DNA of 64,000 bases, from assembly GCF_002251735.1 (NCBI RefSeq), contig NZ_NOXS01000035.1, positions 190,814 through 254,813 of the forward strand, in the 5' to 3' direction. Source of the stretch: Elstera cyanobacteriorum (GTDB lineage Bacteria; Pseudomonadota; Alphaproteobacteria; Elsterales; Elsteraceae). Made by a program: the position numbers and the translations under genes. The notes beneath the pieces were generated by a model. That model made no database searches. It had not been told where the DNA came from and saw nothing but the letters and a program-made list of their open reading frames with translations. Numbering within the stretch: the first letter of the stretch is position 1; each line of letters begins with the position of its first letter. Of this stretch, positions 26,573 through 36,100 are shown one piece after another.

Positions 26573-27561
26573 TACGTTTCCCCCACCATCGCCACCGCCT
26601 GTTCCAGTGCGGCCCATAGGCTGCTGGCGTCGGCCGTCCCCGTTCCCGCAATGTCAAACGCCGTGCCGTGATCGACGGAGGTACGGACGAAGGGCAGGCC
26701 CACGGTGATATTCACGCCGTGGTCGATGCCAAGATATTTGACCGGGATCAGCCCCTGATCGTGATATTGCGCCACGACAATATCGAACTCCCCACGTCGG
26801 GCGCGCATGAAGATCGTGTCGCCCGGCCAGGGGCCGCTGGCGTCGATACCCTCCGCCTGCGCTGCGGCAATAGCGGGGGCGATGATCTCGGCGTCTTCAT
26901 GCCCGAACAAACCGCCTTCCCCGGCATGGGGATTGAGGCCCGCGACCGCCACGCGCGGGCGGGCAATGCCATAGGCTTTCCCGGCTTGATGGGCGAAGCG
27001 CAGGGCGCGCAACTCGGCTTCCGGCGTCACGGCAGCGATAGCGTCGCGCAAAGACACGTGGATGGAGACAAGCAGCACCCGCAACTCCTCGTTCGCCAGC
27101 ATCATCGCCACTTCGGGCGTGTTGGAGCGGGCGGCGAGAATTTCCGTATGGCCGGGGAAATGGACGCCCGCCGCCTTCAGCGCCTCTTTGTGCAACGGCG
27201 GCGTGACGATGGCGGCAATACGTTTTTCCATCGCAAGGTCGATGGCGATGCAGAGAGATTCATAGGCCGCCGCCCCGGCGCGGGCATCGACCTTGCCGAA
27301 CGGCAAATCATCGGGCAGCGGCACGGAGAGCGGCAAGACGGCTAGTGCCCCCAGCGGGACGGACAGCGCCGCTTCCGGCGTATCCACCGCCACCAACGTT
27401 AGCCCCGACGCAACAATCGCCGCCGCCCGGCGCAAAATGCCAAGATCGCCAATCGCCAGCAACGGCACTTTCGGACGCGCAGGATCAGCCGCCAGTTTGC
27501 AGATCAACTCCGGCCCCACCCCGGCAGGATCGCCGAGCGTCAACGCGAAGGGCAAGGACAT
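26572..27561 (-). CDS. pdxA: 4-hydroxythreonine-4-phosphate dehydrogenase family (PdxA)
   Basis: A 329-residue NAD-dependent oxidoreductase of the PdxA family. The N-terminal ALTLGDPAGVGPELICKLA is diagnostic; metal-binding histidines lie in FPGHTEILAA, QYHDQGLIPVKYLG and the GLPFVRTSVDHGTAFDIAGTG region (in part). PdxA acts in DXP-dependent pyridoxal phosphate synthesis; PdxA2 paralogues act on other 4-phospho-erythro acids. No other pdx gene, ksgA or surA is adjacent. ATG 27561 with GGGAGC upstream is chosen over an earlier in-frame codon at 27621. Confidence 0.9.
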   Translation of the reverse strand: MSLPFALTLGDPAGVGPELICKLAADPARPKVPLLAIGDLGILRRAAAIVASGLTLVAVDTPEAALSVPLGALAVLPLSVPLPDDLPFGKVDARAGAAAYESLCIAIDLAMEKRIAAIVTPPLHKEALKAAGVHFPGHTEILAARSNTPEVAMMLANEELRVLLVSIHVSLRDAIAAVTPEAELRALRFAHQAGKAYGIARPRVAVAGLNPHAGEGGLFGHEDAEIIAPAIAAAQAEGIDASGPWPGDTIFMRARRGEFDIVVAQYHDQGLIPVKYLGIDHGVNITVGLPFVRTSVDHGTAFDIAGTGTADASSLWAALEQAVAMVGET

Positions 27562-27679
27562 GGCAGGCTCCCAAAGTTCGGACCGGGCCTGAATTGGGGC
27601 GGAACTGTGTTCAGATGTCAAATAACTGCACGACGAACGGGTGTAGGCTTGCCCATTCGTTTTTTGCAGCCGAGGGCCA

Positions 27680-29071
27680 ATGCCGGTTTACAGCCATGTG
27701 ATAGGCGGCGAGCGCCACCTGTTCAACGACCTAAAAACGCTGCTGGCCTGCGCCTCGCCGCGCCGGTCGGGGGATGAGCTGGCAGGCATCGCCGCCGCGA
27801 CCGACGAACGCCGGGTCGCCGCGAAAATGGCGCTGGCGGAGGTGCCGCTAGCGGCCTTCCTCGATGATGTGCTGGTGCCCTATGAAACGGACGAGGTCAC
27901 GCGCCTGATCCTCGACAGCCACGACGCCGCCGCTTTCGCGCCGATTGCTGGGCTAACGGTCGGGCAGTTCCGCGAATGGCTGCTGTCCTATGCCGCCGAT
28001 ACCGAAACGCTGGCCGCCGTCGCCCCTGGCATCACGCCGGAAATGGCCGCTGCCGTCTCGAAACTGATGCGCAATCAGGATTTGATCGCCGTGGCGGCAA
28101 AATGCCAGGTGGTAACGGCGTTCCGCACCACGCTCGGCCTGCCGGGGCGGCTCGGCAGCCGCTTGCAACCCAATCACCCGACGGACGACCCTGCCGGGAT
28201 TGCCGCCTCCACCCTCGATGGGCTGCTGTTCGGTATCGGCGATGCCGTCATTGGCATCAACCCCGCAACCGACAATCTCCCTGCCTGCGTCAAGCTGATG
28301 GAGATGCTGGACGCGATCCGCCAGCGTTATGACATCCCGACGCAATCCTGCGTGCTGACCCATGTGACGACCAGCATCGCCGCCATCGAACAGGGGGCGC
28401 CGCTCGATCTCGTGTTCCAGTCGGTCGCGGGGACGGAAGCGGCGAACCAGGGCTTCGGCGTCACCCTGGCCCTGCTGCACGAAGCGCGGGAGGCAGCACT
28501 GTCGATGAAGCGTGGCACGGTCGGCGATAACGTCATGTATCTCGAAACCGGCCAAGGCAGCGCGCTGTCGGCGGGGGCGCACCACGGCGTCGATCAGCAG
28601 ACGCTGGAAGTCCGCGCCTATGCCGTCTGCCGTGCGGTTAAGCCGCTGTTGGTCAATACCGTCGTCGGCTTCATCGGGCCGGAATATCTTTATGATTCGA
28701 AGCAGATCATCCGGGCCGGGCTGGAAGATCACTTCTGCGGCAAGCTGCTCGGCCTGCCGATGGGCGTGGACGTTTGCTATACCAACCACGCCGAAGCCGA
28801 TCAGGACGATATGGATAGTCTGATGCTGCTGCTGGGCCAAGCGGGCGTCAATTTCGTGATCGGCGTGCCGGGCGCCGACGATATTATGCTGAATTATCAA
28901 AGCCTGTCGTACCACGACATCGTGTCGCTGCGGCACCTGCTGAACCGCCAACCCGCGCCGGAGTTCGAAGCCTGGTTGCGGCGGATGGAGATGCTGGACG
29001 CGCGTGGCCGCCTGCCGCCCCCCGCCGCCCCAACGCTGACGCGGTTGCTGACGGCGGGAGACGTGGCATGA
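27680..29071 (+). CDS. eutB: Ethanolamine ammonia-lyase large subunit
   Basis: The 463-residue catalytic subunit of the adenosylcobalamin-dependent lyase that converts ethanolamine to acetaldehyde and ammonia. Characteristic stretches: LMRNQDLIAVAAKCQVVTAF, GRLGSRLQPNHPTDDP, FQSVAGTEAANQGFGV and GLPMGVDVCYTNHAEADQDD, which line the TIM-barrel active site. It overlaps eutC by 4 bp. The cluster has no shell proteins or EutA reactivase, so this is the short, non-microcompartment version of the pathway. Confidence 0.97.
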   Translation: MPVYSHVIGGERHLFNDLKTLLACASPRRSGDELAGIAAATDERRVAAKMALAEVPLAAFLDDVLVPYETDEVTRLILDSHDAAAFAPIAGLTVGQFREWLLSYAADTETLAAVAPGITPEMAAAVSKLMRNQDLIAVAAKCQVVTAFRTTLGLPGRLGSRLQPNHPTDDPAGIAASTLDGLLFGIGDAVIGINPATDNLPACVKLMEMLDAIRQRYDIPTQSCVLTHVTTSIAAIEQGAPLDLVFQSVAGTEAANQGFGVTLALLHEAREAALSMKRGTVGDNVMYLETGQGSALSAGAHHGVDQQTLEVRAYAVCRAVKPLLVNTVVGFIGPEYLYDSKQIIRAGLEDHFCGKLLGLPMGVDVCYTNHAEADQDDMDSLMLLLGQAGVNFVIGVPGADDIMLNYQSLSYHDIVSLRHLLNRQPAPEFEAWLRRMEMLDARGRLPPPAAPTLTRLLTAGDVA

Positions 29072-29829
29072 GCCCCGATCCCTGGGAAACCCTGCGCCGC
29101 AGCACCCGCGCCCGCATCGGTCTGGGGCGGGCGGGCGATGGGCTACCGACGGGGGAACTGCTGAAGTTTCAGCTTGCCCACGCCCGCGCCCGCGACGCCG
29201 TGCATGGGCAGGTGGATTTCGACAAACTCGCCGCCGATCTCGCGCCGCTGCCGACGATCCGTCTGAAATCCTGGGCGGGGGACCGCTCCACCTATCTGCG
29301 CCGCCCGGACCTTGGGCGCAAACTGCACCCGGACAGCGCAGCCAAACTGGCGGACGTGCCGCCGCAGCCCTGGGATTTGGTCTTTGTGATTGCCGATGGT
29401 CTGTCGGCGGGTGCCGTGCAGACCCATGCCGCGCCGATGGTGAAAGCCTGTATCGAACGCCTCCCCGGCTGGCGCATCGCCCCCATCGTGCTGGGCGAAC
29501 AGGCGCGCGTTGCCTTCGGCGATGACGTGGGGGAGGCGCTGGGGGCCGAGCTGTGCCTGCTGTTGGTCGGGGAGCGGCCGGGCCTCTCGGTTCCCGACAG
29601 TCTTGGCATTTACATGACCTATCGCCCCAAGCGCGGGCGGCGGGATTCGGAACGCAACTGCCTGTCCAATATCCACGCGGATGGGCTGAGCTATGCCCTG
29701 GCCGCCGATAAGGCGGCCTGGCTGGCGCGGGAGGCGGTGCGCCTGCGCCTCTCCGGCGTCGATTTGAAGGAAAACGCCCCGGTTACGGGACTATCGGCGG
29801 CAGAGGTGAACAACAACGTCCTCAAGTAG
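29068..29829 (+). CDS. eutC: Ethanolamine ammonia-lyase small subunit
   Basis: The 253-residue small subunit, needed with EutB for cobalamin binding. It starts at the ATGA overlap with eutB. Motifs: TRARIGLGRAGDGLPT, the internal VIADGLSAGAVQTHA, and the C-terminal GRRDSERNCLSNIHADGLSY, which contacts the corrin. Its last codons and stop (Val-Leu-Lys-stop) lie in the first copy of a 38-bp tandem duplication. Confidence 0.95.
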   Translation: MSPDPWETLRRSTRARIGLGRAGDGLPTGELLKFQLAHARARDAVHGQVDFDKLAADLAPLPTIRLKSWAGDRSTYLRRPDLGRKLHPDSAAKLADVPPQPWDLVFVIADGLSAGAVQTHAAPMVKACIERLPGWRIAPIVLGEQARVAFGDDVGEALGAELCLLLVGERPGLSVPDSLGIYMTYRPKRGRRDSERNCLSNIHADGLSYALAADKAAWLAREAVRLRLSGVDLKENAPVTGLSAAEVNNNVLK

Positions 29830-29892
29830 GCGTCAGCCGATAGGACGAATAAACCGTCCTCAAGTAGGCGCCCGCCGATAGGACGAGAAAAA
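29818..29892. repeat. 38-bp tandem duplication spanning the eutC stop codon
   Basis: Two imperfect copies of a 38-bp unit beginning GTCCTCAAGTAGGCG start at 29818 and 29856. Each contains the eutC terminal codons and the TAG stop. Differences are confined to the positions after GGCG and to the tails (TAAACC against GAAAAAC). In addition CTATCGGCGG (29791-29800) inside eutC is the perfect inverse of CCGCCGATAG (29872-29881), so a long-loop hairpin can form. It looks like a recent slippage duplication. Confidence 0.75.
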
Positions 29893-29945
29893 CAAAAAAA
29901 ACTGGGTGGAAAACAACCCAAAATCTCGTTGAACAGGAGAGTTTC

Positions 29946-31322
29946 ATGTCCTCAAGCAAAACAGGGTTAAGTAAAAGCCTAAGCGGTATCCACCTGTGGG
30001 GGATTGCCGTTGGCCTTGTCATTTCGGGTGAGTATTTTGGTTGGAGCTTCGGGTGGGCCTCCGCCGGAACGCTCGGGTTCTTGGTAACGACGCTGTTCGT
30101 CGCCGCCATGTATGTCACCTTCATCTTCAGCTTTACCGAACTCACCACCGCTATTCCGCACGCGGGCGGGCCGTTCGCCTATAGCTACCGCGCCTTCGGA
30201 CCAACCGGCGGCTTTGTGGCGGGGTTCGCCACGCTGATCGAATTCGTTTTCGCCCCGCCCGCCATCGCCCTTGCCATCGGCGCGTATCTGAACGTGCAGT
30301 TTCCGGCGCTTGACCCCAAGATGATCGCGGTCGGCGCCTATATCGTCTTCATGGCGCTGAACATCGCCGGGGTCAGCATTGCCGCGACCTTCGAGCTTTG
30401 CGTGACCCTGCTGGCCATTTTCGAACTGCTGGTCTTCATGGGCGTGGTCGCGCCGGGCTTTAGCTGGGCGAACTTTACCGCAGGCGGCTGGGCGGGCGAA
30501 TCGACCTTCACCGTAGCGTCGCTCGGCGGGATTTTTGCCGCCATCCCCTTCGCGATCTGGTTCTTCCTGGCGATCGAAGGCGCGGCGATGGCAGCCGAAG
30601 AGGTGAAAGACCCGAAGCGGATTGTGCCGCGCGCCTATATCGCCGGGATTCTAACCCTTGTGGTGCTGGCCTTCGGCACGATGATCTTTGCGGGCGGCGT
30701 CGGCGATTGGAAGGCCCTGTCGAATATCAACGATCCGCTGCCGCAGGCGATGAAAGCCATCGTCGGCGACAATTCCGGCTGGCTGCATATGCTGGTGTGG
30801 ATCGGTCTCTTCGGGCTGATCGCCTCCTTCCACGGCATTATCATGGGCTATTCGCGCCAGATTTTCGCCCTATCGCGCGCGGGTTTCCTGCCGGGGGTTC
30901 TGTCGAATGTGAATGCCGCCCGCCAAACGCCCCATTGGGCGATTCTGGCCGGGGGTGTGATCGGGATCGCGGCGATTTTCTCCGATAATCTCATCACTTT
31001 CGGCGAAACCACGCTGACTGGCGCGATTGTGACCATGTCGGTCTTCGGCGCTATCGTCATGTATATTATGAGCATGGCCAGCCTGTTCCGCCTGCGCCAG
31101 ACCGAACCTGCGCTGGACCGCCCCTTCAAGGCGCCCTTCTACCCGATCTTCCCGGCGATTGCGCTGGCGACCGGGATCATCTGCCTGATCGCGATGATCT
31201 ATTACAATACCGCCCTCTTCATCGCTTTCCTGGTGCTCTATGCCATCGGCTTTGTCTATTACGCCGCAACCGGGCATCTGCGCGCCGGGGCGGAGGGTGA
31301 TCTGCTGCTCGGCACCAAGTAA
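29946..31322 (+). CDS. eat: Ethanolamine permease (Eat-type APC transporter)
   Basis: A 458-residue APC-superfamily transporter with about 12 membrane segments. It begins LSGIHLWGIAVGLVISGEYF, the Eat pattern, and continues TTAIPHAGGPFAYSYRAFGP, then AIEGAAMAAEEVKDPKRIVP. It brings ethanolamine across the inner membrane for EutBC. The start ATG 29946 follows AACAGGAGAGTTTC. A strong stem-loop follows the gene at 31353-31382. Confidence 0.93.
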   Translation: MSSSKTGLSKSLSGIHLWGIAVGLVISGEYFGWSFGWASAGTLGFLVTTLFVAAMYVTFIFSFTELTTAIPHAGGPFAYSYRAFGPTGGFVAGFATLIEFVFAPPAIALAIGAYLNVQFPALDPKMIAVGAYIVFMALNIAGVSIAATFELCVTLLAIFELLVFMGVVAPGFSWANFTAGGWAGESTFTVASLGGIFAAIPFAIWFFLAIEGAAMAAEEVKDPKRIVPRAYIAGILTLVVLAFGTMIFAGGVGDWKALSNINDPLPQAMKAIVGDNSGWLHMLVWIGLFGLIASFHGIIMGYSRQIFALSRAGFLPGVLSNVNAARQTPHWAILAGGVIGIAAIFSDNLITFGETTLTGAIVTMSVFGAIVMYIMSMASLFRLRQTEPALDRPFKAPFYPIFPAIALATGIICLIAMIYYNTALFIAFLVLYAIGFVYYAATGHLRAGAEGDLLLGTK

Positions 31323-31352
31323 CGTCGATACATCGAGACTGGCAAGTCTACC

Positions 31353-31382
31353 GGGACAGGCGCTGAAATTGGCGCCTGTCCC
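31353..31382 (+). terminator. Stem-loop after the ethanolamine permease gene
   Basis: GGGACAGGCGC (31353-31363) pairs perfectly with GCGCCTGTCCC (31372-31382) around an 8-nt loop, 30 bp past the permease stop. There is no run of T after the stem, so it may terminate only weakly or protect the 3' end of the eut mRNA. Confidence 0.6.
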
Positions 31383-31468
31383 CTTCGATGGATGACAAGC
31401 CTGTTGCAACGCAACAAAAACTCAGGCGAGGATACAGCGCCGTCCCTTAAAACCTAGGATGGAGGGAA

Positions 31469-32533
31469 ATGGTCCGCGCCGCCCCAATACCCCCGCCATC
31501 GCCCGCCCCTGCGGCGGCCTGCAACGTGCTGGCTGCGGCGGCTTCCGGGGTTATTGGCTTTATCGAACGCCAGGGCGGCAATGCCGAAACGGTGCTGAAC
31601 CGCGCCGCCATCGATATTTCTTGGCTCACGGACCCCACCCTGCCGCTCGATTTGGCCGCCTATGTGCAGATGATGGAGGAGGCGGCGACCCAGACCGGCA
31701 ATGGCAATTTTGGCCTGTGGTTCGGCCAGCAGTTTCAGCCGCAGGATTTGGGGCTGATCGGCGGCGTTACCCTGGCAGCGCCCACCCTGGTCAGCGCGCT
31801 CGAAGCCCTGGCCGATCTCTTTCCCTATCATCAGCAAGTTACCCATACCGCCTGCCGCCACGCCGGGGGCATGGTAGCGCTCGAATATCGTATTCTCGAT
31901 GGGGCGATTCTCGCGCGGCGGCAGGATGCTGAACTGACGATGGGCATGTTCGTCAATGTGCTGCGCTACGTCTTCGGCCCCGCTTGGGCGCCAGAGGAAG
32001 TGCATTTCGAACACCCACAACCCGAACAGGCGCAGGAGCATGAACGCGCCTTCCGTGCCCCCATCCATTGGGGCCAGCGCACCAATGCGCTGATCTTCAA
32101 ACGCCCGAGCGAGGGGATCGCTATGCCCGGGGCCGACCTGCGCGCGATGGACCGCCTTCGCGGGCAGTTGATCCAAGCGGCGCGCGGCAGCGCCGGGGAT
32201 GTGCCGCTGATCCGCCGTGTGCAGGCCGAAATCCGTAGCCGCCTTGTCGATGGCCCGCCCTATATTGAGGAGGTGGCCGACGCCCTCGGCCTGCGCCGCT
32301 GGACGCTGCAACGCTGCCTGGCCGACGAGGGGGTAAGCTTTTCTGATCTTGTGGAGGGCGTGCGACACCAATTGGCGCGGCTGTACGTCGAACGCACGCA
32401 CGTCCCGCTGGCCGATATCGCCTGCCTGCTGGGCTATTCGGAAATCAGCGCCTTCAGCCGCGCCTTCACGCGCTGGTATGCGCTGCCGCCCCGGCAGTTC
32501 CGCGCCCAGGCGGCGGCGCGCGGCTTTCGATAG
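31469..32533 (+). CDS. AraC-family regulator with arabinose-binding-type N-domain
   Basis: A 354-residue regulator. Residues about 20-210 resemble the OruR/QhpR-type N-terminal domain (LAAAASGVIGFIERQGGN, GLWFGQQFQPQDLGLIGG); the last 100 residues are the double helix-turn-helix of AraC, with YIEEVADALGLRRWTLQRCL and PLADIACLLGYSEISAFSRA. Its place behind eutBC-eat suggests control of ethanolamine use, a role EutR plays elsewhere, but it is not EutR by sequence. RBS GGAGG sits 5 nt before ATG 31469. Confidence 0.85.
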   Translation: MVRAAPIPPPSPAPAAACNVLAAAASGVIGFIERQGGNAETVLNRAAIDISWLTDPTLPLDLAAYVQMMEEAATQTGNGNFGLWFGQQFQPQDLGLIGGVTLAAPTLVSALEALADLFPYHQQVTHTACRHAGGMVALEYRILDGAILARRQDAELTMGMFVNVLRYVFGPAWAPEEVHFEHPQPEQAQEHERAFRAPIHWGQRTNALIFKRPSEGIAMPGADLRAMDRLRGQLIQAARGSAGDVPLIRRVQAEIRSRLVDGPPYIEEVADALGLRRWTLQRCLADEGVSFSDLVEGVRHQLARLYVERTHVPLADIACLLGYSEISAFSRAFTRWYALPPRQFRAQAAARGFR

Positions 32534-32592
32534 AAGTGCCGCGCCGATCATGCTACCAAGGCCTCCGATTTTAACCGCCAGCAGGAACGAGC

Positions 32593-33177
32593 GTGACAGT
32601 GACGATCCGTGTGCGCGTCGGCAGCCCAGCTTCCCAAGCGGAAGCGCTGCTGGCCTCCCTCGCCAGCCAGACTCTCGGCCAGCCCGTCACGGTTACCGCA
32701 CTGCCGGATGCCCCGCTGAGTTTCGGCGGCGCGGTGGACAATCGCTTCCCGCCGGTTTGGACCTTCGCCCCAGTCGATGAACAACCGTCGCGGCTAACCC
32801 GGCGCGCCCTATGGACCGGCCCGGATCTGCCCGAGGGGTTGAAAGAAGCCCTGGGCGGTATCCCCTGCACGACCGCCACCGAGGCTGGCGATGCGTGGCA
32901 CCTTTGGGCCGAGGCCTTTGCGCAGGCCGATGTCATCCTAACCGACCGCGTGGACCTCGCCGCGCTCGCCAATGGGATGCTGAAACCCGCCCTGCTGCTG
33001 GGGCCAACCGACCGTTCGGACGAGATCGCCACCCTGCCCTTCACGCTCAGCGCCACCCCGCAGACCTTGGCGCGCTGCTTTGCCGGATACGACCGAAACG
33101 CCACAATGCCCGATCTGTTGAACTGGAAGCGCCAGACTTTTGACCGCCTGCACGCGGCCTTCCGGGCGGAGGCGTAA
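32593..33177 (+). CDS. Unassigned protein at the head of the polysaccharide operon
   Basis: A 194-residue protein that I cannot assign with confidence. The segment ADVILTDRVDLAALANG followed by KPALLLGPTDRS is reminiscent of the C-terminal nucleotide-binding part of polysaccharide pyruvyl transferases (normally a tDRLHg-like motif), but the histidine is replaced and the length is half. It begins at GTG 32593 and ends 3 bp before the large glycosyltransferase gene, so it probably acts in the same glycan pathway. No signal peptide or membrane segment. Confidence 0.6.
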   Translation: MTVTIRVRVGSPASQAEALLASLASQTLGQPVTVTALPDAPLSFGGAVDNRFPPVWTFAPVDEQPSRLTRRALWTGPDLPEGLKEALGGIPCTTATEAGDAWHLWAEAFAQADVILTDRVDLAALANGMLKPALLLGPTDRSDEIATLPFTLSATPQTLARCFAGYDRNATMPDLLNWKRQTFDRLHAAFRAEA

Positions 33178-33180
33178 CCG

Positions 33181-36100
33181 ATGAGCTTGCTGACGCTGAT
33201 CGAACGGTTCGGTACCGATACGGGCGGCCGCGCCGCCGTGCATAGCGGCAATATGGGCGATATTATCCACGCCCTACCCGCCGTGCGCGAGTTGGGCATT
33301 TGTCGCTTGGTCCTGAATATCGTCAACGATCCCCCCTTAGGCGGGCGGGCACTCAGTGTCGGCGGGGCGCGGTTTCTCGTGCCGCTGCTGCTGGCGCAGC
33401 CGGGGATTAGCTGCGTCGATCTTGTCCACGTGCCGGTCGGCCTTGCGGTCGGTTTCGGGGCGGAGGCGGAAAAACCCGCCGTGACGGGCCTACCGCTCGA
33501 GCATGTCGATCCGGCGCTCCTCGGCGTCGACTATAATTTCGACCGGTTCCGGCTCCAGCCGCTCGACCGCAAGCATCTGGTTGCCTGCCATTCTGATGCC
33601 GTGGGCGCGTCGGCGCGCGGGGAAGCGCCGTGGTTTGAGCTACCGGCCCGCTACACCGGCCCGAAATCCGGCCTTATCCTCTCTCTCACCCCGCGCTACC
33701 GCAGCCACGATAGCGCTTTCTTCGCGAAGCTGCTCGAGGGGTTGGGGCCGATCACGAAGGTTGGCCTGCCCAGCGAAGCCTGGGTCTATGGCGATATCCC
33801 CGGCGATATGCTGACCGCACCGGACGCGTTGGTTCTGGCAGAAGCCCTCGACCGGGCCGCCCTGTTTATCGGCGTTCCCTCGTTGCCCTTCGCGATTGCC
33901 GAGGGGCTGAAACTACCCCGGATTGTCGATCAGCCGAGCCACATGTTGAACGCTTGGCCGCAAGGCGCAAACGGTCTAGCTATGCCCGATGATCTTGCCC
34001 AGGCGCGCGCTTTGGTGAAGGACATGATGGCCCGGCCCGATGCCGCCTCCCCCCACGCTTGGCACGCCCCGCGCCCATCGGCGCCGCTTGATCGGACCGT
34101 TATGGTTGGCGCCTATCCGGCGGTGCGCGGCGCTGATTTCCGGGAGGAGGACAGCCAATGGCTGACCTTACCACGCACTCCTGGCGCGGTGATTGCCGAT
34201 CTGCCCCTCCCCTCCATCGAAAGCTTGGGCGGTCCGCTGGCGCCGCCAATGGCAAAGTTACGGCTCAACGTTAAAGCGGCTGATCGGGCTATCATCATCA
34301 CCGGCGTGCGCCTGATCGGTGCGTCGGGTGGTGTCGCTTGGTCACTCGACCTAACCGACCCAAGCGTACCAGAAGCCTTGGCCGATAGCGCCCCCGGGGG
34401 GTTATTGCTGCCGCCGATGGTCAATGACACAGGCGTCCTGCTGCTGAAAGCCGATCCGCACGCCTGGTTTACCCTGCCGATCCCCGCCGCCGTGCTCGGT
34501 CAGCAGGCTGCGGGGGGGCGGCTGATCGTCGAAGCCAGCCTGAGCGATACCGATAGTGCCGTTGCAACCGTTGCCCGGCACTTTACGGGGCTGCGCGAAC
34601 AGGTTCGCGGCCAGACCATCCGCCTTGATCATCTCGACCGGGAAGCCGCCTATAATCGCAGCTTGCTCGAGGCGATGCGCGCCTCCACCTCCTGGCGCGT
34701 GACGGCGCCGATCCGGGCCTTAAAGGAACGGCGGATTGTCCCCGCCCTCAAGCGCCGCCTGCGCTCGATCATCCTGCGGCTGCCCTTTGGCGATAAGGTG
34801 CTGGTCTTGCGCGCGAAACTCGCCCGCCGCCGCCCGGCAACCGAACCGGCGCAGGATTTAGCGCAGGTCAAACAGGCCTTCCGGGCCGAAAAGCAGGCCG
34901 AGTTCGAAGCGTTTCTAGCCTCGGGGCAGCGGCTAGTGCTGCCGCGGGCGGAAAAGCCGCTGGTCTCGATCATCATTGTTTTGTGGAATCAGGCCGAACT
35001 TTCTTACGCCTGCCTCAAGGCATTGGTGGCCGAAACCGCTATTCCCGTTGAAATCATCATCGCCGACAATGCCTCCAGCGATAAAACCGGCGACCTTCTC
35101 GACCGGATCGACGGGGCGGTGATCCAACGGAATACGGAAAACCTGAATTTCCTCCTGGGCGTCAATCGGGCTGCTCCGCTTGCGACCGGCGACCATATTC
35201 TGCTGCTGAACAATGACGCGGTGATGCGCCCTGGCGCTTTGCGGGCGGCGTTAGAAACCCTAACGTCGGCCCCCGATATTGGCGCGGTCGGCGGGCGGAT
35301 CGTGCTGCTGAACGGGCGCTTGCAGGAAGCGGGAAGCCTGATCTGGCGCGACGGGTCGTGCCTAGGCTATGGCCGTAACCTGCCGCCGGAGGCCGGGGAG
35401 GTAATGTTCCAGCGTGATGTGGATTATTGCTCTGGCGCGTTCCTGCTGTTCCGCCGCGATCTTTTTGCCGAGATGGGCGGGTTCGACGAACGCTTTGCCC
35501 CGGCGTATTATGAAGAAACCGATTTCTGCCTGCGGCTGTGGCAGCGCGGGTTGCGCGTCGTCTACGACCCGCGCGCGGTCATCGACCATTTCGAGTTCGG
35601 CAGCTCGGAAAAGTCGGGCCAAGCCCTGGCGCTTCAGCAAAAGAACCGGCTGTTATTCCTCGAGAAGCATCAGGAGTTCCTGACGCGGCAGTTCGATCCG
35701 GCCGAAACCAATATTCTGCCCGCCCGCACTCGACCGACCGAGCCGCGTACCGAACGGGTGCTGGTGCTCGACGACCGCGTGCCGCTGCCGCCGCTGGGGG
35801 CGGGCTTCCCGCGCGCCTGCCATCTGTTGCACGCCATCTGTGACAGCGGGCGCTTGGCAACCTTCTATCCCATCGACCGGCCCGATGAAACGTGGGAGGC
35901 GATCCAGCAGTGGCTGCCCGCCACCGCCGAAGTGATCCTTGGCGGCGGGCGGGGCGGTCTAGCGGACTTCCTGAAAAGCCGAAAAGGCTTCTTCGATACG
36001 GTCATCGTCAGCCGCCCGCACAACATGATGCTGCTGCGCGCGTTGTTAAAGGATGAGCCCGATCTGCTGGGCAAAGCCCGCTTGGTCTATGATGCCGAGG

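Noticed and set aside
27622-27679. Cobalamin riboswitch before eutB
   Set aside because: The gap is only 58 bp and has no B12-box-like sequence; too short for the element.
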